Part shown: one piece after another, positions 6,897-14,812 of the stretch
Numbering within the stretch: position 1 is the stretch's first letter
Layout of the letters: every line of letters starts with the position of its first letter
NCBI GenBank assembly: GCA_012727965.1
Contig: JAAYFZ010000188.1
Coordinates: 1 to 25,444 of the forward strand
Origin: Clostridiaceae bacterium
Lineage (GTDB): Bacteria > Bacillota > Clostridia > Saccharofermentanales > UBA5734
Length of the DNA stretch: 25,444 bases
Direction of reading: 5' to 3'
Notes under the pieces: generated by a model
Told to the model about the DNA's origin: nothing
Seen by the model: the letters and a program-made list of their open reading frames with translations, nothing else
The model's database searches: none
Translations under genes and position numbers: made by a program

Positions 6897-7726
6897 TGAA
6901 TAAGAGAACTACCGGTCTGATAATCCTTGAAGTAATTTTAGTTGTTTTAGCATTAATGTTTCTTTTCCCATTATTTTTAATGGTCATAAATTCTTTCAAA
7001 ACACTGGGTGAAGTTCTGCGGGATGTTCTGGCACTGCCCAAGTCGCCAAGCTTCGCCAATTTCATTTTTGTGTGGAAATACGTCAGGTACCCTCGTTTGT
7101 TCCTGAATAATGTAATAATTACTGTAATTGGAATAGTTGGAATAGTTATATTTTCTTCGATTGCTGCCTATATGCAATCAAGGTACAAGAGCAAATTCAG
7201 TACATTTCTCTATTTTTTCTGTGTTATGCCAATGCTTATACCTTTTCAAACAATCATGATAACTGTGCTTAAACTGATGAGCAGCATTAAGCTTACCGGC
7301 AGCACATGGGGTCTGGGCATACAGTATTGGGGATTTGGAATACCTCTGGCTGTGTTCATTTATCACGGATTTGTTAAAATGATTCCCAGAGAAATAGATG
7401 AGAGCGCTATGGTTGATGGAGCTACAACACTCAGAACATATTTCCAGGTCATTTTTCCACTGTTAAGGCCCGTATCAACCACTATTATTGTTATTGATGT
7501 TATGTGGATATGGAATGACTTCCTGCTGCCTCTGCTAATGGTCAACAGTTCAAAATCTACTCAGACGCTTACACTGGCAGCGTATGGTTTTATCGGTCAG
7601 TACAATACTGATTGGCAATACGCTATGGCAGCAATGGTCATGGCCGTTATGCCCTCAGTTATCTTTTTTGTTATAATGCAAAAAGATATCGTCAAAGGAG
7701 TCGTGGTAGGAGCAGTCAAGGCATAG
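6896..7726 (+). CDS. Carbohydrate ABC transporter permease, MalG/UgpE type
   Basis: Second membrane subunit of the sugar importer, 276 aa, about six helices. The EAA loop reads DESAMVDGATTLRTYFQVIFP, and the C-terminus ends QKDIVKGVVVGAVKA, the characteristic MalG-type finish. The ATG overlaps the stop of the first permease by one base (ATGA), and a long ribosome site GGAGGTGGAG lies at 6881-6890 inside the upstream gene. It is followed after 9 bp by the sensor kinase gene, so permeases and two-component system form one transcription unit. Confidence 0.95.
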   Translation: MNKRTTGLIILEVILVVLALMFLFPLFLMVINSFKTLGEVLRDVLALPKSPSFANFIFVWKYVRYPRLFLNNVIITVIGIVGIVIFSSIAAYMQSRYKSKFSTFLYFFCVMPMLIPFQTIMITVLKLMSSIKLTGSTWGLGIQYWGFGIPLAVFIYHGFVKMIPREIDESAMVDGATTLRTYFQVIFPLLRPVSTTIIVIDVMWIWNDFLLPLLMVNSSKSTQTLTLAAYGFIGQYNTDWQYAMAAMVMAVMPSVIFFVIMQKDIVKGVVVGAVKA

Positions 7727-7735
7727 GAGTTTGCG

Positions 7736-9526
7736 GTGAAATCAGAAAGCGTACTTAAAGTACTTCTTAGAAAAATCAGCAGCAGACTGCTTAACAAGTT
7801 TCTGTTGCTTTTTGCCTGTGTTATTATTGTTTCCATCGGCGTCCAGGCATTAGTATCCTATCGGATGCTTCATAGGCAGTCGCTAACATCTGAGATCACC
7901 AGCAACAGCAAGCTGCTGGAGTTCGTTGGTAAAGAGCTGGACAGCTATAATAATGAGACAATGCGCCTGTTGTCATCACGACTGAATTATGATCAAATCA
8001 TGAAAGCTGTTCGAGAGGAAGCGAATGATTATCAGGAAAGAGTAATTGTAGAGGATTATCTAAGAAGCATATTCTATTCCAGAAATGATATCGAAGCAGC
8101 ATATCTCTATATTCTTGATACCGATCGATATTTTCATATTTCCCGCCAACTTAAGGAAACGATGGTCAGAATCGATGAAGGTAATGAAGCGATGCGCGCT
8201 GAGCTTCTGCAAATGGTTTCTGCTGATACAAATAACTGGACAGTTGAATCTTTATCAGAGGAGAATTCTACTGTCTATTTACTTGATACCAGTTCACTTT
8301 CGATGGCTTTTCACGCAGCTTTTTTCAAAATACCGACGAGAAAACCAAATTTCATTTTGACAGTGGCACTCGATGATTCGATGAATCGGCGCATTATTGA
8401 TGATGCGTCGGCTGAGCCAGGCCAACAGCTAATAGTTCAAGATTCTCGCGGAGAAATTTACCACAGGTATACTGATTCTCTGCCAACGGTCGGTCTTGAT
8501 CCGAAATCACGGGTGATCGAGGATACTGAATATGAGCTAGTTAAGCTCAATGGTGAGACTTTTTACAAAATAACCTCTATATCGCCGTTGGGAACTTGGC
8601 AGATCAGCAAGCTGATCCCTGAGGATCAGATAGCTGCTGCAGCATCTGCAAATCGCAGTTTCAGCATTCTCACTGGTATAATCTCATTGTTATCAGCACT
8701 AGTTGTAGTATTCATTCTGGCAAAAGCCATCACCAGGCCGCTTAACAGACTTTCTGAGCAGATGGACCGCTTCAGCATAGGTGATTTTTCTGCATCTGTA
8801 GAGGTTGAAGGACATGATGAACTGGCACAGATAAGTCAACAATTCAATCAGATGGCCAATAGAACAGAAGAGCTAATCAGAAAAACATGGCAGCTGGATT
8901 TAGCACATAAAGAAGCACTTCTGAAATCTCTTGTATCTGAGTTGAATCCGCATTTTCTTTATAACTCACTACAGGCAATTTCTACAGAAGCTATCAAGGC
9001 TGACAATATCAGGATTTATGAAATGATCAACGCTCTCTCAACTTCATTTCGTTATTGTATTAGTGGAGATGACATTGTTTCACTTGAACAAGAACTTGAT
9101 CATGTCAGGCAATACTTACTGCTTCAGAAAGCTAGATTCGGTGAGGACAAGCTGATTCTTGATATTGATATAGATCCAAGAGCGATGCATATAGAAATCC
9201 CTAAGTTGGCTGTTCAACTTCTGGTCGAAAACTCGATAAAGCATGCCCTTGAAATAACAGGAACACGGATAATAATCAGTCTGAAGGCAGAAATAGAAGA
9301 CGATTATCTACATATAAGAGTTAGTGACAATGGTCCAGGAATAGAAGATGATATTCTTGTACATTTACAAAAGGTTCTAAGCTCGCCATTGGACAACGAC
9401 GATATGTATGAAATAGGACTCAAAAATCTGGCAACGAGATTACGGCTTATTTTCGGATCAAAAGCCAGTTTAGAAGCAAATTCAACCAGAAAAGGCACTA
9501 CGATCCATATAGCTATACCATTATAA
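7736..9526 (+). CDS. Sensor histidine kinase, YesM type
   Basis: Membrane-bound kinase of 596 aa. Order: N-terminal transmembrane helix (about 20-42), large extracellular sensor region (about 43-305, Cache-like by position), second helix (308-330), HAMP (about 330-383), His_kinase domain with the YesM-type phospho-acceptor motif LNPHFLYNSL (H406), and an HATPase_c domain with N-box VENSIKHAL (N499) and DNGPGI (531-536). All core residues are present. The start is GTG, backed by AGGAG 6 nt upstream; no closer ATG fits. It directly follows the sugar permeases and precedes its response regulator. By family precedent it senses an extracellular sugar, perhaps through the loaded binding protein, and phosphorylates the AraC-type regulator next door. 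Confidence 0.96.
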   Translation: MKSESVLKVLLRKISSRLLNKFLLLFACVIIVSIGVQALVSYRMLHRQSLTSEITSNSKLLEFVGKELDSYNNETMRLLSSRLNYDQIMKAVREEANDYQERVIVEDYLRSIFYSRNDIEAAYLYILDTDRYFHISRQLKETMVRIDEGNEAMRAELLQMVSADTNNWTVESLSEENSTVYLLDTSSLSMAFHAAFFKIPTRKPNFILTVALDDSMNRRIIDDASAEPGQQLIVQDSRGEIYHRYTDSLPTVGLDPKSRVIEDTEYELVKLNGETFYKITSISPLGTWQISKLIPEDQIAAAASANRSFSILTGIISLLSALVVVFILAKAITRPLNRLSEQMDRFSIGDFSASVEVEGHDELAQISQQFNQMANRTEELIRKTWQLDLAHKEALLKSLVSELNPHFLYNSLQAISTEAIKADNIRIYEMINALSTSFRYCISGDDIVSLEQELDHVRQYLLLQKARFGEDKLILDIDIDPRAMHIEIPKLAVQLLVENSIKHALEITGTRIIISLKAEIEDDYLHIRVSDNGPGIEDDILVHLQKVLSSPLDNDDMYEIGLKNLATRLRLIFGSKASLEANSTRKGTTIHIAIPL

Positions 9527-9562
9527 AATCAAGCACGATCTGTAGTATGGGAGTGTGATGTT

Positions 9563-11188
9563 GTGAGAGTCCTAATTGTAGATGATGAGAAACCAGTACG
9601 CGAAGCAATTCGTCTATTAGGTGATTGGTCAAATATTGGGGTAGATCATATATCTGAAGCAGAAAACGGCGAAGTTGCAATGCGCATGATTATTAATGAC
9701 AAACCTGATCTGATTCTGGTTGATATGAAAATGCCAGTTGTCAGTGGATTGGAATTGTTACAATGGCTGGAAACCAACTATGAGGATGTTGTTAGTATAG
9801 TAATAAGCGGCTATAGCGATTATGAATTTACAAGGCAGGCGATTAAGTCCAGAGTTGTAGATTATCTGATCAAACCAGTAAATCGCGACTCTCTAAATCA
9901 AGCAATAAAAAAAGCAGTTCAGATATTTCAAATGCGTCACCAGGGACAGATAAGTAAAGCTATAGAAGATTCTCCTCAGGCAGCACAGCTTGCGGCAGCG
10001 ACAGCAGATAAAAAGAAGCTGATCAATTCTGTGTTTGAAAGCAGTTATGACCTTAGAATTCGTGATATGTATGGCAGTTTCCTGAATGCAGAAAAAGATT
10101 GCAGCTATAGTATTATTCTGCTTCGCATGATGAACTTCAGAGTAATCCGCCAACATAAATTCGGCAATGACAGTGATTTACTATTTTTCGTTATAAATAA
10201 TGTTGTAGAGGAAATAATTAAGTGCGAGAACAAGACTCTTTGCTTCCAGCTGCCGACAGCAGAACAGGAAATAGTTGTTGTTTTGACCTGTAAGCCAGAC
10301 TGTTCACATGACAAAAACAGAGAAATTGCTGGCAGTATCATTGGCAGTCTGGAGAAATTCCTTGATCTTAAAGCTATCGCAGCTTGCAGTCAGAGCTGCA
10401 AAAGCATATTAGATCTAGCTGATATCAGACAGGACTTGCAAATCAGTCTGGACAATATGAATCTACTCGAGCTAAAACCTCTCACAGATTACATATCGAT
10501 TTTATGCAATGAAGATCCTTGTATAAGCCTGATGCACTACAAAGAATCTCTTGAACAGGCTGTCTTATCTGGCAGATATGTACAGATAGAGCTGGTATTA
10601 CAGCAATTCTTAAAACAGATAAAAACACACGGATATCTCAGTCTGGGCAGTGCTGAACGCATTCGCCAGGAAATGCTCTATCTATTTAATAGCTTTGCTC
10701 TTAAATACAGAGCAAATACAACGATTCCCAATTCTGATGAGCTTGCTGCTTCTGAACTGGCGAGTATCAACCAGGATTATTCAAACTTCCAGGGATATGC
10801 CGAAATGATTTTAGGATTGGCAAACTTCTATTACAACAGGATAAGACGTCAGAGTGGTCGTTTCGAAATCAGTGATGTCCATGACTATTTGGCGTCACAT
10901 TACCATGAAGATATTACAGTAAGTGATTTGGCTAGAAGATATTTCATGAGCAGAGGATATCTTATGAAACTGTTTAAGCAGAAATATGGAACAGGTATTT
11001 TTGAATACCTGCAGCAGCTGCGTATGGACAAGGCCAAAACGCTCCTTAATGATCCTGAAATCAAGATTCAATATATTGCGGAAATGACTGGTTTTAACGA
11101 TCAGAACTATTTTAGCAAAGCCTTCCGCCATGCAACAGGTCAATCACCTAGTGAATACAGGCGCCGCGTGCAAAAGACCCAGGTATGA
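9563..11188 (+). CDS. Response regulator, YesN/AraC type
   Basis: 541-aa DNA-binding response regulator. The receiver domain (1-115) has the acidic pair D7/D8, phospho-acceptor D54 (ILVDMKMPVVSG), switch S82 and K104 (YLIKPVN). The central ~300 residues form a poorly conserved linker found in YesN proteins. The C-terminus (about 440-538) is a two-HTH AraC domain (DITVSDLARRYFMSRGYLMKLFKQ, then IQYIAEMTGFNDQNYFSKAFR and the G-x-SPSEYR ending). The start is GTG, with GGGAG 9 nt upstream. It follows the kinase by 36 bp. The likely targets are the two intergenic regions that border this locus (before 6009 and before 11311), controlling the transporter genes. Confidence 0.95.
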   Translation: MRVLIVDDEKPVREAIRLLGDWSNIGVDHISEAENGEVAMRMIINDKPDLILVDMKMPVVSGLELLQWLETNYEDVVSIVISGYSDYEFTRQAIKSRVVDYLIKPVNRDSLNQAIKKAVQIFQMRHQGQISKAIEDSPQAAQLAAATADKKKLINSVFESSYDLRIRDMYGSFLNAEKDCSYSIILLRMMNFRVIRQHKFGNDSDLLFFVINNVVEEIIKCENKTLCFQLPTAEQEIVVVLTCKPDCSHDKNREIAGSIIGSLEKFLDLKAIAACSQSCKSILDLADIRQDLQISLDNMNLLELKPLTDYISILCNEDPCISLMHYKESLEQAVLSGRYVQIELVLQQFLKQIKTHGYLSLGSAERIRQEMLYLFNSFALKYRANTTIPNSDELAASELASINQDYSNFQGYAEMILGLANFYYNRIRRQSGRFEISDVHDYLASHYHEDITVSDLARRYFMSRGYLMKLFKQKYGTGIFEYLQQLRMDKAKTLLNDPEIKIQYIAEMTGFNDQNYFSKAFRHATGQSPSEYRRRVQKTQV

Positions 11189-11239
11189 CGATATTACCCG
11201 CTAATTATTACAATAACTCCTGTAGAATCAACAGACCAG

Positions 11240-11280
11240 AGTCTAGACTATAACTGTACTATGGCATATGAATATGATTC
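11240..11280 (+). promoter_or_regulatory. Candidate regulatory region of the sugar-binding lipoprotein gene
   Basis: The 122-bp gap between the response regulator and the lipoprotein gene carries a perfect 10-bp palindrome AGTCTAGACT (11240-11249), then TGTACTAT (11255-11262, a possible -10 TACTAT), then GAAT-n3-ATTC (11270-11280). The octamer TGTACTAT is also found upstream of the first permease (5914-5921). No strong -35 is visible, which suits an activator-dependent promoter. Binding is inferred from position only. Confidence 0.4.
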
Positions 11281-11310
11281 TATGTCTGATAATTCAAGGG
11301 AGGGAAAAAC

Positions 11311-12633
11311 ATGAAGAGATTTATCACAATCATCAGCCTTGTTCTGGTACTGGTCATGCTGGCATCATGTGCCGGAGCGACTGATACTACGACAACCGCA
11401 GCCCCGGAACAGAGCACTACCGCAGCACCTGGCGGAGATGAAACGACCGCACCGCCTGCAGATGATGAAAAAGAGCCTGTCACGATTTTTATTTTCTCTA
11501 ACCAGCCCGAATACTCACAGGCCTTCGAAGCTTATATTGAAGAGTACAAAAAGGTAGCTCCACATGTAACCATCGAGATGGAAGTTAATCAGGCTGATTA
11601 CCCCACACTGGTAAAAGCCAAGCTCTCATCTGGTGATGTTCCTGAAGTGTTTGTATCAACTGCTGGTGCTGAAATAGAGCTATATAGGGAATATTCTGCA
11701 GATCTTACAGATGAGCCTATGAGCGAAGCCATGCTCGATTCAGTGCGCAACAATATGTCATCTGATGGCCGTGTTTACGGATTCCCGGTAAAAGCCAACT
11801 GCTTCGGCATAGTCTATAATAAGGCAATATTTGAAGAAGCTGGTATAACAGATCTGCCTAAGACCTTAGCCGAGCTAGAACAAGCCTGCGAGAAGATTGC
11901 AGCAGCCGGTTACACGCCTTTTTCCAATGGCTATAAGGAATGGTGGGTCCAGAAACATATATTCATGCATTTCATCGATGCATCTACCGACAATGCTGCC
12001 GAGCTTGTCTCTGGATTTACTGCCGGAAATGAGAAATTTGCAGATTATCCAATAATGAGCCAAAACTATTTCGATTTTCTCGATTTAACTATAGAGTATG
12101 GTATGCCAAAACCTCTTGAAGCCGACCTTAATGCTGAAATAGCAGCATTCGGTACGAGTGAAGCCGCTATGATGACTGGTCAGGGTCCATGGACTGAAGA
12201 AGCAATACTGGCAATAGATCCAGAAATTCAGATGGGCATTATGGGTTATCCAGTTGACGATAACCCAGACCATGCCAGAATCGCAACTGGCGCGGATCAG
12301 GCTTTGAGAATTTACAAGGATTCGCCTGTTGTCGATGAAGTTATTGATCTATATAACTGGCTATATACTTCTGATTACGGTAAACAATGGTTTTCGGAAG
12401 TGGCAAAAGTAATTCCTCCGATCAAAGACGCACCTATACCTGATCTTCAGATTCCAAAAGCTATGAACGAGATCCTGGCTGCAGGAGAGCCCATCGCTGA
12501 CATGACGATCATATATTCACCAGACAGCTTCCATCAGAAGTTTGGTGAGATCGCTCAGTCTTATCTGGCAGGTACTGTTGATAGAACAGCGGCTGTTGAA
12601 GAGATGGAAACCGCCTGGCAGGAGCTTGGATAA
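11311..12633 (+). CDS. Sugar ABC transporter substrate-binding lipoprotein
   Basis: 440-aa extracellular solute-binding protein (SBP family 1, MalE-like). A type II signal peptide ends at the lipobox LASC with Cys20, followed by a Thr/Ala/Pro-rich linker to about residue 50 that tethers the domain to the membrane. The mature part begins PVTIFIFSNQPEYSQAFEAYIEEYKK and includes AKLSSGDVPEVF, typical of the family, and GIVYNKAIFEEAGI (the usual signature region). The start has AGGGAGGG 6 nt upstream. It is placed after the two-component genes rather than before the permeases and has its own upstream region and a strong downstream terminator, so it can be expressed at a higher level than the membrane subunits. 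The ligand is probably an oligosaccharide; identity unknown. Confidence 0.95.
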   Translation: MKRFITIISLVLVLVMLASCAGATDTTTTAAPEQSTTAAPGGDETTAPPADDEKEPVTIFIFSNQPEYSQAFEAYIEEYKKVAPHVTIEMEVNQADYPTLVKAKLSSGDVPEVFVSTAGAEIELYREYSADLTDEPMSEAMLDSVRNNMSSDGRVYGFPVKANCFGIVYNKAIFEEAGITDLPKTLAELEQACEKIAAAGYTPFSNGYKEWWVQKHIFMHFIDASTDNAAELVSGFTAGNEKFADYPIMSQNYFDFLDLTIEYGMPKPLEADLNAEIAAFGTSEAAMMTGQGPWTEEAILAIDPEIQMGIMGYPVDDNPDHARIATGADQALRIYKDSPVVDEVIDLYNWLYTSDYGKQWFSEVAKVIPPIKDAPIPDLQIPKAMNEILAAGEPIADMTIIYSPDSFHQKFGEIAQSYLAGTVDRTAAVEEMETAWQELG

Positions 12634-12662
12634 TTTTTGAAAACTAACTTACCTTATCAATT

Positions 12663-12695
12663 GGGCACCGGCAATTTTCGCCGGTGTCCTTTTTT
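12663..12695 (+). terminator. Rho-independent terminator after the sugar-binding gene
   Basis: A 10-bp stem (GGGCACCGGC with GCCGGTGTCC, one G-T pair) closes a 7-nt loop AATTTTC and is followed at once by six T residues. It lies 29 nt after the lipoprotein stop codon and ends the sugar locus. Confidence 0.93.
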
Positions 12696-12772
12696 GAGTT
12701 TCAAATAGCTAACACGCATTTAACATGTGTATGGTAAAATCGAAACATATAAATATTCAGGAGTTGATTAAG

Positions 12773-13117
12773 ATGAATATTCAGATCATAACAGCAGGTA
12801 AAGGTTTTGAGACACAGAAAGCTATAAGGTATTTCAAGGAGAGAAGGATAAGTGTCCAACTGGTTGAGCTTAGTAAAAAGAGACCGCTCAGCCAAGGTGA
12901 ACTTGATTCTGTTGTGCGAGCAATCGGCATGGAACAGCTGATAGATCAGGGAAGCAAGGCCTACAAAAATCTGAATATTGATTACTATGGTGTAACATCT
13001 GAACAGACGAAAAAGCTTATAATGCAAAACACTGATCTGATGAAAATGCCATTAGTAAGAAACGGACGCAAGGCGACTGCCGGATATTGTCCGGAGATAT
13101 GGTCTAGTTGGGAATGA
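12773..13117 (+). CDS. ArsC/Spx-fold (thioredoxin-like) protein lacking the active-site cysteine
   Basis: 114-aa member of the arsenate-reductase-like family. The frame runs back to 12725, but the ATG at 12773 has AGGAG 9 nt upstream and begins with the beta-strand MNIQIITAGKGFETQKAI, so I take that start. The helix-loop pattern (RYFKERRISVQLVEL, LDSVVRAIG, and the cis-Pro region MKMPLVRNGRKATAGY) is the ArsC fold, which fits a fold with one redox-active cysteine after the first strand. Here the position reads GKGFETQK: the Cys expected before F-(D/E)-T is Gly (codon GGT). The only Cys is near the C-terminus (GYCPEIW). It is 15 bp before the CoA-disulfide reductase gene and surely co-transcribed. 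It may act as a binding or adaptor protein rather than a reductase (inference). Confidence 0.88.
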   Translation: MNIQIITAGKGFETQKAIRYFKERRISVQLVELSKKRPLSQGELDSVVRAIGMEQLIDQGSKAYKNLNIDYYGVTSEQTKKLIMQNTDLMKMPLVRNGRKATAGYCPEIWSSWE

Positions 13118-13132
13118 AGCAGGAGGTGCTAA

Positions 13133-14809
13133 ATGAAAACATCAGATAAACGCAGAATCTTAGTTATTGGTGCGGTAGCTGCTGGAACATCAGCAGCTGC
13201 CAAGGCAAGAAGAAATGATGAGGATGCAGAAATTGTCATCTATGAGATGGACAGTGATATTTCCTATTCCGGCTGTGGGCTGCCTTATTATATCGGAGGC
13301 AGTGTTCCCGACATCAAAACACTAACACCTAGGGATCCTGAATTTTTCCTTAAAAAGTATAATGTGGATATCAAAACGGGACATCAGGTTATGAGTGGTG
13401 ATAGTGTCGCAAAAACTATTACAGTTAAAAACCTGGAAACAGGAGTAGAATTCTCTGATCACTATGATGTATTGGTAATAGCAACAGGCGCCAGGGCAAT
13501 AATGCCACCAATTCCCGGAGTGGAGCTGCCTCACGTTTTCAAGCTGAGAAACCCTTCAGATGCCCGGGCTATCAGAGCCTATATAGACAATAACAAACCG
13601 CGAAAAGCAGCAGTTATCGGTAGTGGATTCATTGGCCTGGAAATGGTAGAGAATTTGATGGCAGCCGGTCTTGAGATCGATTTGGTTGAGAAACTGGCTG
13701 ATATATGTCCATTTGTAGATCCGGATATGGCACCTCATCTGGCTGAACGCCTGGAAAAAGAGGGTGTCAAAATACATGCGGGAACCGCAGCAGTTAGTAT
13801 CAAGCCTGATAAAATTGAACTGGATGATGGCAACAGTCTTCAGTCCGATCTCGTAATCATGGCTGTCGGTGTTAAACCCAATGTTAGTCTGGCTGAATCT
13901 CTCGGTGTCAACCTCGGTACGACTGGAGCTATTGCTGTTGATAATTGCATGCGTACAAATGTGGAATCAATCTTTGCCTGCGGTGACTGCGCTGAAGCAT
14001 TTTCACTTGTAGATGGCAGACCGCTCTATAGACCGCTTGGATCGACAGCCAACAAAATGGGCCGGATCGCAGGCGATATGATCAGCGGCGGCTGTCTTAA
14101 TTTCCGCGGTATAGTCGGGACAGGTATCTTCAAGGTCTTTGACATGGCTGTTGCGGCCTGTGGTCTAAATGAAAAAGAAGCGAGAGATAGCGGCTTCGAT
14201 GTTGTGGTCAGTCATAATATCAAACCTGATAAACCGGGCTATTTTGGTGGTCGGGAAATGGTTATCAAAGCGATTGCCGATAGAAAGAGCGAGAGATTAC
14301 TTGGTGTTCAGATTATTGGGTATGAAGGCGTCGATAAGAGAATTGACGTATTTGTCACCGCAATCACAGGTGGACTGTTGGTTTCAGACCTGTTTCATCT
14401 TGATCTGGCCTATGCGCCGCCATTTTCAACAACAAAAGACCCGGTTATGTATACAGGGATGATCCTGGACAATGCGATAAACAGGGATAGAGATTTGGTT
14501 ACTGCTGATGAGATCGGCTGCTGTGATAAAGGTACATATCAGATCGTAGATGCCCGTGTTGCGGCACAGTACGCTAATTCTCATGTGGATGATGCGATCA
14601 GCATGCCTCATGATGAGATCCGCGAATTGATAGATAGCCTCGATCCTTCTAAACCTGTAGTTACATATTGTAACAAAGGGACGACTGGAAATGCCGCTCA
14701 GAATGTGCTTATTAATAAAGGCTTTGCCAAGGTTTATAATCTTTCTGGTGGTCACAGACAGTATGATATCTGCCGGCGCAAAAACAGAGAAACAAATAAA
14801 TCAGAATAA
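13133..14809 (+). CDS. CoA-disulfide reductase / NADH oxidase-like flavoprotein with C-terminal rhodanese domain
   Basis: 558-aa FAD-dependent pyridine-nucleotide-disulfide oxidoreductase fused to a rhodanese. The FAD-binding site is VIGAVAAGTSAAAKARR (about 11-27); the single redox cysteine is C48 in SYSGCGLPYYIGG, as in CoA-disulfide reductases and NADH/persulfide reductases; NAD binding is AAVIGSGFIGLEM (about 165); the second FAD motif is FACGDCAEA; and the dimerisation domain ends near APPFSTTKDPV. A rhodanese domain follows from about 465, with active-site C513 in TYCNKGTTG. The fused architecture (CoADR-RHD) reduces CoA disulfide, CoA persulfide or polysulfide with NAD(P)H. AGGAGGTG lies 5 nt before the ATG. 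It is the second gene of the ArsC-like operon and meets the nuclease gene tail to tail with 3 bp between. Confidence 0.94.
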   Translation: MKTSDKRRILVIGAVAAGTSAAAKARRNDEDAEIVIYEMDSDISYSGCGLPYYIGGSVPDIKTLTPRDPEFFLKKYNVDIKTGHQVMSGDSVAKTITVKNLETGVEFSDHYDVLVIATGARAIMPPIPGVELPHVFKLRNPSDARAIRAYIDNNKPRKAAVIGSGFIGLEMVENLMAAGLEIDLVEKLADICPFVDPDMAPHLAERLEKEGVKIHAGTAAVSIKPDKIELDDGNSLQSDLVIMAVGVKPNVSLAESLGVNLGTTGAIAVDNCMRTNVESIFACGDCAEAFSLVDGRPLYRPLGSTANKMGRIAGDMISGGCLNFRGIVGTGIFKVFDMAVAACGLNEKEARDSGFDVVVSHNIKPDKPGYFGGREMVIKAIADRKSERLLGVQIIGYEGVDKRIDVFVTAITGGLLVSDLFHLDLAYAPPFSTTKDPVMYTGMILDNAINRDRDLVTADEIGCCDKGTYQIVDARVAAQYANSHVDDAISMPHDEIRELIDSLDPSKPVVTYCNKGTTGNAAQNVLINKGFAKVYNLSGGHRQYDICRRKNRETNKSE

Positions 14810-14812
14810 GTT

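Noticed and set aside
6977..7177. Minus-strand frame with a repeated Asn-Tyr-Ser pattern
   Set aside because: It results from a short tandem GGAATAGTT repeat that encodes hydrophobic residues (IGIVGIV) of the MalG-type permease.
12725..12772. 16-residue N-terminal extension of the ArsC-like protein
   Set aside because: No ribosome site before the upstream ATG, and the fold begins at the ATG at 12773, which has AGGAG in place.
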